A program made the position numbers and the translations under genes. The notes beneath the pieces were generated by a model. It was not told the origin of the DNA. It saw only the letters and a program-made list of their open reading frames with translations, and made no database searches. A stretch of DNA of 64,000 nucleotides. Origin: Lewinellaceae bacterium (GTDB taxonomy: Bacteria; Bacteroidota; Bacteroidia; Chitinophagales; Saprospiraceae). Every line of letters begins with the position of its first letter. The stretch's first letter is position 1. The DNA is taken from the NCBI GenBank assembly GCA_020636075.1, contig JACJYO010000010.1, positions 124,001-188,000 on the forward strand, given 5' to 3'. Shown piece after piece: positions 1 to 7,328 of the stretch.

Positions 1-1032
1 CACGCGCTCCAAGGCACCCATGCCTTTTCGGATGCTGTAGGAGGCTCCGCTTAGTTGTTTGGCCGGCTCGATAATGTTGTAAAAGGCGTACAAAAATGTA
101 ATGAAGGTGGCCGCAGAGATTTCTCCGGCGAAAACCTGTTTTGCTCCAAACCACAGTAACACTGCAACAGCGGCAATTCCCAAAAATTCCGATAAAGGAG
201 AGGCAAGATCTTTCCGCCGGTAAAGCCGGGTAAGGGTGCGCGCATAACGTTGGTTTTCAGCGCCAAAACGCTGCATTTGCCATTGCTCGGCATTGAATCC
301 CTTAATAATGCGCAAGCCCCCCAGGGTTTCTTCCACCAGCGAACCGATCAGGCCAAGGCGGCTCTGCGCTTCACCGGATTGTTTGCGCAGGCTGCGACCA
401 ACCCCACCAATGATCAGTCCGGAGAACAACATCAGGCCAAAAACGAAGATGAGCAACTGGGGCGACACAACGATCATGAATGCCAGGCTGCCAAAAATGA
501 CGATTGGTTCGCGGGCCACCGACTCCACCACGCCTACAATGCTCCATTCGATTTCCTGCACATCGGCAGATATCCGGCTCATCAGATCGCCTTTGCGTTC
601 TTCCGAAAAGTAGGATAGGGGGAGGGCCAGCATTTTTTCCACCAGCTTATTGCGCAAATCGCGCACAATGCCATTCCTGACTGGCGCCAAAAAGTACAAG
701 GAGAGGTAGCGAAACAGGTTTTTTCCAAAAAAAGTCAGCACCAAAAAGCCGCACACAATTAGGAGCGCTTCTTCCCGGCCGTGATCCAGGATAAGCTGGG
801 AAAAAAACGTGTTCACCCGGTTTTCAATCGCCTGAAAGCCGGAAGCCTGCGCACCCGGCGCCCGCAACGTAATGGCTGGCGAACTGCCATCGCCGGCACT
901 GAACAGAATTTGTAAAAAAGGCTGGAGCACAGGAATGCTGACGACCATGAAGAGCGACATCAGCAGGTTACTGACCAAAGCGAGGATCAGCAGGTTTTTA
1001 TATGGCTTGTAGTATTGCAGCAGTCGGAGCAT
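1..1032 (-). CDS. ABC exporter, transmembrane half (MsbA-like), truncated by window edge
   Basis: The minus-strand reading frame is open from the ATG at 1032 to the window edge, giving 344 residues with no stop. It starts MLRLLQYYKPYKN and has a first hydrophobic segment at about residues 14-38, a long periplasmic loop, and further helices. The stretch around SYFSEERKGDLMSRISADV is the coupling-helix region typical of type-1 ABC exporters (ABC_membrane domain, MsbA/LmrA family). The nucleotide-binding domain would lie beyond the left edge. Family role: ATP-driven flipping or export of lipids or drugs across the inner membrane; the substrate cannot be told. A TACCTTCG box ends only 4 nt upstream of the ATG. 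Confidence 0.85.
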   Translation of the reverse strand, partial: MLRLLQYYKPYKNLLILALVSNLLMSLFMVVSIPVLQPFLQILFSAGDGSSPAITLRAPGAQASGFQAIENRVNTFFSQLILDHGREEALLIVCGFLVLTFFGKNLFRYLSLYFLAPVRNGIVRDLRNKLVEKMLALPLSYFSEERKGDLMSRISADVQEIEWSIVGVVESVAREPIVIFGSLAFMIVVSPQLLIFVFGLMLFSGLIIGGVGRSLRKQSGEAQSRLGLIGSLVEETLGGLRIIKGFNAEQWQMQRFGAENQRYARTLTRLYRRKDLASPLSEFLGIAAVAVLLWFGAKQVFAGEISAATFITFLYAFYNIIEPAKQLSGASYSIRKGMGALERV

Positions 1033-1036
1033 CGGG

Positions 1037-1044
1037 CGAAGGTA
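1037..1044 (-). promoter_or_regulatory. Putative -7 promoter box (TACCTTCG) of the ABC exporter
   Basis: On the minus strand this reads TACCTTCG, one mismatch from the Bacteroidota consensus TAnnTTTG. It ends 4 nt before the start codon, so a transcript would begin at or very near the ATG. Confidence 0.35.
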
Positions 1045-1163
1045 AGGCGAATTGGTACTTGCAATGGATAAAACAATAGACAGGGTGGGCCAACAGCCAG
1101 GGCAGGAGTGCTTTGTAAGCATCTTCCAATTTCTGGTGCCTGATCACCCATCCCTTTCCGATT

Positions 1164-1183
1164 TCAGGCAACCTTGCCTGAAT
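1164..1183. repeat. Short palindrome, TTCAGGCAA/TTGCCTGAA
   Basis: A 9-bp perfect stem with a 2-nt loop. A related shorter palindrome (TTCAGG-CTG-CCTGAA) lies at 1304-1318. Both are in the 296-bp spacer between accC and the ABC exporter, which otherwise holds only the accC terminator. Confidence 0.6.
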
Positions 1184-1230
1184 TTGGTCGATGCGCAGAC
1201 TAAAGGAAACTGCGATTGAAATTTTTGGTT

Positions 1231-1272
1231 AAAAAAAAGTTTGACAGGACTTGGAATAGCCCTGTCAAACTT
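1231..1272 (-). terminator. Rho-independent terminator downstream of accC
   Basis: Minus-strand stem AAGTTTGACAGG pairs with CCTGTCAAACTT (12 bp, perfect; arms 1261-1272 and 1237-1248) around a 12-nt loop, followed by a run of eight T residues (1238-1231 read on the minus strand). It sits 57 nt past the accC stop codon. Confidence 0.85.
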
Positions 1273-1328
1273 AAATGGGACACACCTGTTCGAAGCGAGA
1301 ACGTTCAGGCTGCCTGAATTGGTTTGCC

Positions 1329-2678
1329 TTAAAGTTCCACGCCTTTAAAATCCCAATTATTCAGAAATCCGGTGTGGAAGTTGCCCTTTTTGAAATCCTC
1401 GTTGCGCATCAGGCGCTGATGAAAAGGCACTGTGGTTTTTACGCCTTCAACGATAAACTCGTCGAGTGCGCGCTCCATTTTCAGGATAGCCTCGTCGCGG
1501 GTGCGAGCACGAACGATGAGCTTGGCGATCATAGAATCGTAATAGGGTGAAATATTGTACCCGGCATAAACATGGGTATCAACCCGGATGCCGTGACCCT
1601 TCGGCGAGTGGAACGACGTGATCCTGCCCGGGCTGGGCCGGAAGTCGTTGAATGGGTCTTCCGCATTGATCCGGCACTCGATGGCATGCATTTCAGGGAA
1701 ATAGTTTTTGCCTGAAATTGGAATGCCGGCCGCAATTTTGATCTGTTCTTTGATCAGGTCAAAGTCGATCACTTCTTCCGTTACCGTGTGTTCCACCTGA
1801 ATACGGGTGTTCATCTCCATGAAGTAAAAATTCCGGTATTTGTCTACCAGAAACTCCACGGTGCCAACGCCTTCGTAGCCGATAGCCAGGCAGGCATTCA
1901 CGGCAGCTTCACCCATTTTTTCCCGCAATTCGGGGGTCATGAACGGGGAGGGAGATTCCTCCACCAGTTTTTGGTGCCGGCGCTGGATGGAGCAGTCGCG
2001 TTCCGACAAATGGCAGGCTTTGCCAAACTGGTCGCCAGCCACCTGAAACTCGATATGCCGGGGTTCTTCAATGAATTTCTCCATGTAAATGCCATCGTTG
2101 CCGAAAGCGGCTTTGGCTTCCCGGCGGGCAGTTTCCCATTGGTTTTCAAACTCCGACTCTTTCCAGACGATGCGCATGCCTTTTCCACCGCCACCGGCAG
2201 TGGCTTTCAGAATTACCGGGTATCCGATTTCTTTGGCCAGTTTGAGGCCTTCCTTGTAATCGCGCAGCAAACCTTCCGTACCAGGTACGCAAGGTACACC
2301 GGCAGCCAGCATGGTTTCTTTGGCCGTAATTTTGTCGCCCATAGAACGTATCTGATCTGGCGTCGGGCCAATGAATTTTATACCGTAGCCGTCGCAAACT
2401 TCAGCGAAAGAGGCGTTTTCTGCCAAAAAACCATATCCGGGATGCACCGCATCGGCGTTGGTAATTTCCACAGCAGCCATGATCCGCGGCACGTTCAGAT
2501 AGCTTTCTGCAGAAGCAGGCGGGCCGATACAAACGGCCTCATCGGCAAAGCGGACGTGCAGGCTATCGCGGTCGGCAGTCGAATAAATGGCCACGGTTTT
2601 TATGCCCATCTCTTTGCAGGTACGGATGATCCGGAGGGCTATTTCGCCGCGGTTGGCTATAAGTATCTTCTTGAACAT
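1329..2678 (-). CDS. accC: Acetyl-CoA carboxylase biotin carboxylase subunit
   Basis: 449 residues, the normal length for AccC. It carboxylates the biotin on AccB using ATP and bicarbonate, the first half-reaction of malonyl-CoA synthesis for fatty acids. Visible: N-terminal ILIANRGEIALRI, the ATP-grasp glycine loop AGGGGKGMR at about residue 163, and the active-site stretch EMNTRIQVEHTVTE at about residue 290. The ATG at 2678 is followed by MFKKILIANRGE, the expected N-terminus. It lies 56 nt downstream of accB and is probably co-transcribed with it; a strong terminator follows. Confidence 0.97.
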   Translation of the reverse strand: MFKKILIANRGEIALRIIRTCKEMGIKTVAIYSTADRDSLHVRFADEAVCIGPPASAESYLNVPRIMAAVEITNADAVHPGYGFLAENASFAEVCDGYGIKFIGPTPDQIRSMGDKITAKETMLAAGVPCVPGTEGLLRDYKEGLKLAKEIGYPVILKATAGGGGKGMRIVWKESEFENQWETARREAKAAFGNDGIYMEKFIEEPRHIEFQVAGDQFGKACHLSERDCSIQRRHQKLVEESPSPFMTPELREKMGEAAVNACLAIGYEGVGTVEFLVDKYRNFYFMEMNTRIQVEHTVTEEVIDFDLIKEQIKIAAGIPISGKNYFPEMHAIECRINAEDPFNDFRPSPGRITSFHSPKGHGIRVDTHVYAGYNISPYYDSMIAKLIVRARTRDEAILKMERALDEFIVEGVKTTVPFHQRLMRNEDFKKGNFHTGFLNNWDFKGVEL

Positions 2679-2734
2679 AGGTAGCGTATGTCAACGTTTG
2701 CGGGGTAGGCGGTCACCTTGAATCCGTGAATTGA

Positions 2735-3244
2735 TTATGCCGGTTCGAGCAGGAAAAGGGGCTGATCGTATTCCACCGGGGAGGCATCCTCCACGAGTAC
2801 TTTAACCACCTTGCCTTTCAAATCCGACTCGATTTCATTGAAGAGTTTCATGGCTTCAATGATGCAGACGGTATCGCCCACCTCGATCATTTCACCCACT
2901 TTGGTAAATGGCGGCTTTTCCGGCGATGCTGAACGATAGAAAGTGCCCACCATCGGCGATTTGATGGTCAGCAAATTAGCTGCACTGGCATCGTCAGCTG
3001 CCGCTCCTGCCGCTGCCGGAGCGTCCGCTTTAGGTGGAGGAGGTGGCGCCGGCGGGACTGCTTGTGGAGCCATGGTCACCATCGGTTGTGCAGTCGGGAT
3101 AACTACCGGCTGGGCAGTGACGCCGCTTTCCTGGGTTGGTTGGTTTCGGATGATCAGTTTGAAATCACCTTCCTTGAGAACAAACTCAGTCAGCTTGGCT
3201 CTGCCGACCATTTTGATTAATTCTTGTATCTGACTAAATTCCAT
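2735..3244 (-). CDS. accB: Acetyl-CoA carboxylase biotin carboxyl carrier protein
   Basis: 169 residues. The N-terminal helical part is followed by a Pro/Ala-rich linker (about residues 45-88) and the C-terminal biotinyl domain. The biotinylation motif EAMKLFNE places the target lysine at residue 133. It carries CO2 between AccC and the carboxyltransferase. It precedes accC in the same direction, and a TATATTTG box lies 26 nt upstream of the ATG, so accBC may have its own promoter inside the fabH-efp-accBC cluster. Confidence 0.97.
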   Translation of the reverse strand: MEFSQIQELIKMVGRAKLTEFVLKEGDFKLIIRNQPTQESGVTAQPVVIPTAQPMVTMAPQAVPPAPPPPPKADAPAAAGAAADDASAANLLTIKSPMVGTFYRSASPEKPPFTKVGEMIEVGDTVCIIEAMKLFNEIESDLKGKVVKVLVEDASPVEYDQPLFLLEPA

Positions 3245-3270
3245 ATCAAAGGATGTTTTAACATGCGGGC

Positions 3271-3278
3271 CAAATATA
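3271..3278 (-). promoter_or_regulatory. Putative -7 promoter box (TATATTTG) of accBC
   Basis: Exact match to TAnnTTTG on the minus strand, 26 nt upstream of the accB ATG. Confidence 0.5.
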
Positions 3279-3295
3279 ATACGGAATGTGGGATT

Positions 3296-3862
3296 TTATT
3301 TTTTTACGCGTTCCATGTATGCACCGGTGGTCGTATCGATCTTGATCAGATCGCCAACTTCGCAAAATAACGGCACGCGTACTTCAGCACCGGTTTCTAC
3401 AGTTGCCGGTTTGAGGGTGTTGGTTGCGGTATCGCCCTTAATGCCGGGCTCCGTGTAGGTGATCTCCAAAACCACGGTTGGCGGCATTTCCACCGACAAA
3501 AGTTCGTCTTTTTGCCCGTGGTACAAGGCATCTACTCTTTCACCTTCTTTCAAAAATTTGCCGTTTTCAATCATGTCGGCCGGCACGGAAATCTGTTCAA
3601 AGTTTTCCTGGTTCATCAACATGTAGGCATCGTCTTCCGGATACAGGTATTGAAAGACCCGGCGTTCGACGCGAACTTCGGTGATGTTGTGGCCACTTTG
3701 AAAGGTGTGTTCGATCACTTTTCCGGTGGTGGTGCTTTTGAGTTTTGTCCAAACCTTGCCACTGCCACGGCCTACCTGAAATTTGGAAAAATCAATCACT
3801 TTCAGGATATCGTTGTTCAGTTCAATACACAGGCCGTTGCGGATGTCTGCGGTTGTAGCCAT
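3296..3862 (-). CDS. efp: Elongation factor P with arginine at the tip position
   Basis: 188 residues, standard EF-P length, with three OB-like domains expected. It relieves ribosome stalling at polyproline. The N-terminus MATTADIRNGLCIELNNDIL and the C-terminal GDLIKIDTTTGAYMERV are clearly EF-P. In domain I, where most bacteria have PGKG, this protein reads VGRGSG (residues 30-35); gap-free alignment to the following TKLK puts Arg32 at the position of the modified lysine. EF-P with arginine is the EarP (rhamnosylation) class in Proteobacteria; whether Arg32 is modified here is unknown. The gene lies between fabH and accB, a common Bacteroidota order. Confidence 0.96.
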   Translation of the reverse strand: MATTADIRNGLCIELNNDILKVIDFSKFQVGRGSGKVWTKLKSTTTGKVIEHTFQSGHNITEVRVERRVFQYLYPEDDAYMLMNQENFEQISVPADMIENGKFLKEGERVDALYHGQKDELLSVEMPPTVVLEITYTEPGIKGDTATNTLKPATVETGAEVRVPLFCEVGDLIKIDTTTGAYMERVKK

Positions 3863-3916
3863 TTCTTTTATTAATGAGTTATGAATGATAAAGGATGAAT
3901 TTCAAAAAAATGCGCG

Positions 3917-3924
3917 CAAAGGTA
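3917..3924 (-). promoter_or_regulatory. Putative -7 promoter box (TACCTTTG) of efp
   Basis: Exact TAnnTTTG match on the minus strand followed by CGCGC, 54 nt upstream of the efp ATG. Confidence 0.5.
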
Positions 3925-3983
3925 AAATTTTCCTGGTCTTCAGGCTACATAGGCCATATTTACAGGTTATAAATTCAACGGGA

Positions 3984-4022
3984 CGGTAAACAACTCCGCA
4001 TTCCGCACTCCGTATTCCGCAC
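3984..4022. repeat. Right half of a heptad-arm intergenic element
   Basis: GGTAAAC (3985-3991) is followed by about four 7-bp words of the type ACTCCGC/ATTCCGC/ACTCCGT/ATTCCGC. The same layout (GGTGAAC then heptads) occurs at 16857, 33318, 39236 and 49942. No matching left arm with the same word is visible; the sequence at 3869-3899 has a different, GATGA-like heptad texture. Confidence 0.55.
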
Positions 4023-4024
4023 GC

Positions 4025-5017
4025 TTAATACGCCCATTTCAAATACAGCGAACCCCAGGTAAATCCCCCGCCGAAAGCAGTCAGGATAATATTGTCGCCT
4101 TTTTTGAACCGGTCCTGGTATTCCCACATGCAAAGCCCAAGGGTGCCTGCCGTGGTATTGCCGTATTTGCTGATGTTGATGGTAACCTTTTCGATCGGGA
4201 CTTTCAGGTTTTCCGCAACGGAGTTAATGATGCGCATATTCGCCTGGTGCGGTATGACCCAGTTGATGTCGTCCACGGTCAGCTGGTTGCGGCGCAGGAC
4301 TTCCTGCACGGTGGTAACCATGCCTTCCACGGCGTATTTGAATACGCGTTTGCCATCCTGGTAAACAAAATGTTCGCGGTTTGCGACGGTTTCCGGGGTA
4401 GGGGGCGATTTGGAGCCGCCCGATTTCATGAACAGGAATTCTCGTCCCGAGCCATCGGCGCGCAATACAAAATCCTGGATGCCGGTTCCATCAGACCTGG
4501 GCTCCAGCATTACTGCCGCGGCGCCGTCGCCAAAAATAACGCAGGTATTCCGGTCGGTGTAGTCGATGATCGACGACATCATGTCGGCGCCCACCACCAC
4601 CACTTTTTTATAGGTTTCGTTGGCAACGAATTGGGCGCCGGTTGCCAGGGCATACAAAAAGCCGGAACAGGCCGCATTGATATCGTAGCCGAAGGCATTT
4701 TTTGCGCCCACCTTGTCGCAAACCGTATTGGCCGTATCCGGGAAAATCATATCACCGGTGATGGTGCCGATGATCAGCATTTCGACTTCTTCGGGCCGGG
4801 TGCCGGTTTTTTCCAACAGACCTTTGACCGCTTCCGCACACATATCGCTGGTGGCCCAACCTGGTTTGCGCAAGATCCGGCGTTCTTTAATGCCGGTTCG
4901 GCTGGTGATCCACTCGTCATTGGTGTCCACCATTTTTTCCAGGTCAAAATTTGTGAGTTTGTCTTCGGGTACCCACCCATGTACCCCGGTGATTGCCGCG
5001 CGAATTTTATTGGGCAT
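4025..5017 (-). CDS. fabH: Beta-ketoacyl-ACP synthase III
   Basis: 330 residues from the ATG at 5017; an in-frame upstream start would add 29 residues unlike any FabH N-terminus. It condenses acetyl-CoA (or a branched acyl-CoA) with malonyl-ACP to begin fatty acid synthesis. The catalytic triad is visible: Cys117 in NAACSGFLYA, His in VIPHQANMRI (about residue 257), and Asn in SKYGNTTAGT (about 287). C-terminal GGGFTWGSLYLKW is typical. It heads the fabH-efp-accB-accC group. A TACCTTTG box lies 25 nt upstream of the chosen start, which supports that start. Confidence 0.96.
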   Translation of the reverse strand: MPNKIRAAITGVHGWVPEDKLTNFDLEKMVDTNDEWITSRTGIKERRILRKPGWATSDMCAEAVKGLLEKTGTRPEEVEMLIIGTITGDMIFPDTANTVCDKVGAKNAFGYDINAACSGFLYALATGAQFVANETYKKVVVVGADMMSSIIDYTDRNTCVIFGDGAAAVMLEPRSDGTGIQDFVLRADGSGREFLFMKSGGSKSPPTPETVANREHFVYQDGKRVFKYAVEGMVTTVQEVLRRNQLTVDDINWVIPHQANMRIINSVAENLKVPIEKVTINISKYGNTTAGTLGLCMWEYQDRFKKGDNIILTAFGGGFTWGSLYLKWAY

Positions 5018-5042
5018 GCAAGGATTGATTTTAGTTTCGGGG

Positions 5043-5050
5043 CAAAGGTA
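5043..5050 (-). promoter_or_regulatory. Putative -7 promoter box (TACCTTTG) of fabH
   Basis: Exact TAnnTTTG match, 25 nt upstream of the fabH ATG at 5017. Confidence 0.5.
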
Positions 5051-5061
5051 TGGAAAGTAAC

Positions 5062-5078
5062 GCGGACAGTTTGTCCGC
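5062..5078. repeat. Palindrome GCGGACA-GTT-TGTCCGC
   Basis: 7-bp stem, 3-nt loop, just upstream of the fabH promoter box. It is the fourth member of the palindrome family found three times at 5258-5328; the loop-closing base pair differs (A-T here). Confidence 0.7.
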
Positions 5079-5203
5079 GCGAAAGTTTTCAAAGCCAACT
5101 CCACCGGACGGCGAAGCCGGCCGGAAGCTGAAAGTGTACATTTCTCCCTTTTTTCCGGTAAATTTTTTTAGCCCGGCTGGTGGGTTTTTGGTGGTGTTTT
5201 AAA

Positions 5204-5246
5204 AAAAAACAACCTGCGGGCAATTGGCGCCAGCAGGTTGTTTTTT
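5204..5246 (-). terminator. Bidirectional-looking terminator between the peroxiredoxin gene and fabH
   Basis: AAAAAACAACCTGC (5204-5217) pairs with GCAGGTTGTTTTTT (5233-5246), a 14-bp perfect stem with A-tract on one side and T-tract on the other. It is downstream of the peroxiredoxin gene on the minus strand and could act in both directions. Confidence 0.75.
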
Positions 5247-5257
5247 GATTTTTTACG

Positions 5258-5328
5258 GCGGACTAGCAGTCCGCGTTACTTACGGCGGACTAGCAGTCCG
5301 CGTTACTTACGGCGGACGAACCGTCCGC
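5258..5328. repeat. Three tandem palindromes, period 27 bp
   Basis: Copies at 5258-5274 and 5285-5301 read GCGGACTAGCAGTCCGC; the third at 5312-5328 reads GCGGACGAACCGTCCGC. The stem pair next to the loop changes T-A to G-C with pairing kept. Linkers between copies are GTTACTTACG-like. They abut the peroxiredoxin stop codon. The 312-bp spacer 5018-5329 holds only these palindromes, the terminator and the fabH promoter box. Confidence 0.8.
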
Positions 5329-5329
5329 G

Positions 5330-5959
5330 TTACTTCGGCCCGGAGGTGTAGCGCAGGTAGGGCTTAACCACCTTCAGGTCTTTGAAGCGCTGCTGGGCAT
5401 CTTCCGTTGATACAGCCGGTACCACGATCATATCCTGGCCGGGTTGCCAGTCGGCGGGAGTGGCCAGGCTGTGGTTGGCTGTGAGCTGTAGGGAATCCAC
5501 CACGCGGAGCACTTCGAAGAAGTTGCGGCCAGTGGAAGCCGGGTAGGTGATCATCAGTTTGACCGTTTTGTCGGGCCCGATCACGAACAGCGAACGCACG
5601 GTAGCGGTTGCCGAGGCATTCGGGTGGATCATGTCGTACAGGGTAGCCACATGCCGGTCGGGGTCGGCGATGATGGGGAATTCGACGTTGCAATGCTGGG
5701 TTTCATTGATATCTTTTACCCATTCTTTGTGGCTGTCGAGCGGGTCTACGCTGACGGCCAGGGCTTTGACGCCGCGCTTCCGGAATTCTTCGCTTAACAG
5801 GGCGGTACGGCCCAGTTCGGTGGTACAAACCGGGGTGAAATCGGCGGGGTGCGAAAACAGGATTCCCCAACCGTCGCCGAGGTATTCATAAAAATCAATG
5901 TTGCCTGCGGTGGTTTGGGCTTTAAAATTCGGGGCGGTGTCGCCAAGGCGTAAGCTCAT
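5330..5959 (-). CDS. Peroxiredoxin, 1-Cys (Prx6) type
   Basis: 209 residues from the ATG at 5959 (MSLRLGDTAPNF); the frame extends upstream but that part has no peroxiredoxin character and would run through the promoter box. It reduces hydrogen peroxide and alkyl hydroperoxides in the cytoplasm. The peroxidatic cysteine is Cys45 in FTPVCTTELG, and the long C-terminal extension with LRYTSGP is typical of the Prx6 group. Divergent from the UbiA gene. A TATATTTG box lies 39 nt upstream. Confidence 0.93.
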   Translation of the reverse strand: MSLRLGDTAPNFKAQTTAGNIDFYEYLGDGWGILFSHPADFTPVCTTELGRTALLSEEFRKRGVKALAVSVDPLDSHKEWVKDINETQHCNVEFPIIADPDRHVATLYDMIHPNASATATVRSLFVIGPDKTVKLMITYPASTGRNFFEVLRVVDSLQLTANHSLATPADWQPGQDMIVVPAVSTEDAQQRFKDLKVVKPYLRYTSGPK

Positions 5960-5998
5960 AAGTAGGATTGTTTTATCAGTTAATGGAAATGTTGTGAA

Positions 5999-6006
5999 CA
6001 AATATA
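5999..6006 (-). promoter_or_regulatory. Putative -7 promoter box (TATATTTG) of the peroxiredoxin gene
   Basis: Exact TAnnTTTG match on the minus strand, 39 nt upstream of the ATG at 5959. Confidence 0.5.
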
Positions 6007-6075
6007 CTGGATTAAACGCGGCTTTGGCGGGCAGGTTTACCGCAATTGCAAAAACTTGCTGCATTTTTGCTCCTG

Positions 6076-6939
6076 ATGAAAAACTATCTCTCCCTGGTCA
6101 AATTCAGCCATACGCTGTTCGCCATGCCCTTCGCCCTGCTGGGCTTTTTTATCGCTACTGTAGAAAAAGGCGAAGGCCTCAGTTGGCGCCTGCTCGGTCT
6201 CGTACTGCTCTGCATGGTATTTGCACGCAGTGCGGCCATGGGCTTCAACCGCTGGCTCGACCGCGACGTGGATGCCGCCAACCCCCGCACGCAAATGCGC
6301 GAAATCCCGTCCGGTATCATCAGTCCGCGCGCTGCCCTGGTTTTTGTGGTGATGAACTGCCTGTTGTTTATCGCCACTACCTGGTTTATCAATCCGCTGT
6401 GCTTTTGGCTCTCACCGGTGGCGCTGCTGGTGGTGCTGGGCTACAGCTACACCAAGCGGTTTACCTGGTTCTGCCACCTCGTGCTTGGGCTCGGACTGGC
6501 CTTGGCGCCGGTGGGCGCTTATCTGGCCGTAATGGGGCGCTTTGATGCTATCCCGATTTTCTATGGGCTGGCGGTGTTGTTTTGGACCGGCGGTTTCGAT
6601 ATCATCTACGCCCTGCAGGACGAGACGTTTGATCAGAGCCAGCGGCTGTATTCCATCCCGGCCAATTTTGGGAAAAAACGTGCGCTGCGCATCTCCGAGT
6701 GGATGCACCTGGGTACGGCGGCGTTTTTGGTATATGCCGGACGACTGCTACACGTGCGTTTGCCGCAGGCGGAAGATCTGCTTTGGTTGGGTACGGGCAT
6801 TTTTCTGGCCTTGCTGGTGTATCAGCACCGCTTGGTGAAACCCGACGACCTGAGCCGGGTGAATTTGGCGTTTTTTACGACTAACGGGGTGGCCAGCCTG
6901 GTGTTCGGTGGCTTGGCGATTCTGGATTTGCTTTTTTGA
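6076..6939 (+). CDS. UbiA-family polyprenyltransferase (probable menaquinone pathway)
   Basis: 288 residues from the ATG at 6076 (MKNYLSLVKFSHTLFAMP); an upstream TTG would add ten residues. An integral membrane enzyme that joins a polyprenyl chain to an aromatic acid. Two Asp-rich motifs are visible: NRWLDRDVDAANPRT (about residue 69) and YALQDETFDQSQRLYSIP (about 180), separated and flanked by about nine hydrophobic helices. In Bacteroidota such UbiA-like proteins usually serve menaquinone synthesis (MqnP in the futalosine route); that assignment is inference. A UbiX homologue is at 32643-33200. Confidence 0.9.
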   Translation: MKNYLSLVKFSHTLFAMPFALLGFFIATVEKGEGLSWRLLGLVLLCMVFARSAAMGFNRWLDRDVDAANPRTQMREIPSGIISPRAALVFVVMNCLLFIATTWFINPLCFWLSPVALLVVLGYSYTKRFTWFCHLVLGLGLALAPVGAYLAVMGRFDAIPIFYGLAVLFWTGGFDIIYALQDETFDQSQRLYSIPANFGKKRALRISEWMHLGTAAFLVYAGRLLHVRLPQAEDLLWLGTGIFLALLVYQHRLVKPDDLSRVNLAFFTTNGVASLVFGGLAILDLLF

Positions 6940-6944
6940 GGTTT

Positions 6945-7214
6945 TACCACGGAGGCATGGAGAGCACGGAGTTTTTTTCAGTGGTTGGTGTGGACTTTGG
7001 TTGTTTTTGGGTGCGGTCCTCGAAAGGTGTTTTCCCGCAGATTCGCGCAGAAAAGGCCGCAGATTTCCGCAGAAATTCGCCAGATGTAAGCACGCAAACT
7101 TGATTTATTCAAAACAAATTCTGCGTCGATCTGCGGCCTTTTCTGCGGAAATCTGCGGGAAATAAAAAACAAGCAAGCAGTAACACTCCGTTCCCTCCAT
7201 GCCTCCGTAGTGCA
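6945..7214. repeat. Nested intergenic inverted repeats
   Basis: Outer arms: 6947-6979 (CCACGGAGGCATGGAG...) against 7186-7210 (...CTCCATGCCTCCGTAG). Inner arms: 7034-7064 (CCCGCAGATTCGCGCAG...) against 7129-7159 (...CTGCGGAAATCTGCGGG), about 31 bp each with a few mismatches. The centre is AT-rich. The 389-bp spacer 6940-7328 contains only this structure and the promoter box at 7278; small ORFs across it are by-products of the repeats. Confidence 0.75.
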
Positions 7215-7277
7215 CAAAAACTGAAGAAAAGCAAATATCGGGCAAATACACCCCCGCCGGGCAGATGTGCTAATTCC

Positions 7278-7285
7278 TACCTTTG
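7278..7285 (+). promoter_or_regulatory. Putative -7 promoter box (TACCTTTG) of the propeller/Ig-repeat gene
   Basis: Exact TAnnTTTG match, 43 nt upstream of the ATG at 7329. Confidence 0.5.
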
Positions 7286-7328
7286 TTTACCTCCCACATC
7301 GCTTTTCACCAAATCAGCCCGACTCGCC

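Noticed and set aside
1788..2684. Long plus-strand ORF opposite accC
   Set aside because: It is an antisense shadow of the highly conserved biotin carboxylase frame and has no recognisable domain.
6978..7217. Small minus-strand ORF in the spacer after the UbiA gene
   Set aside because: It is produced by the nested inverted repeats and has no coding texture.
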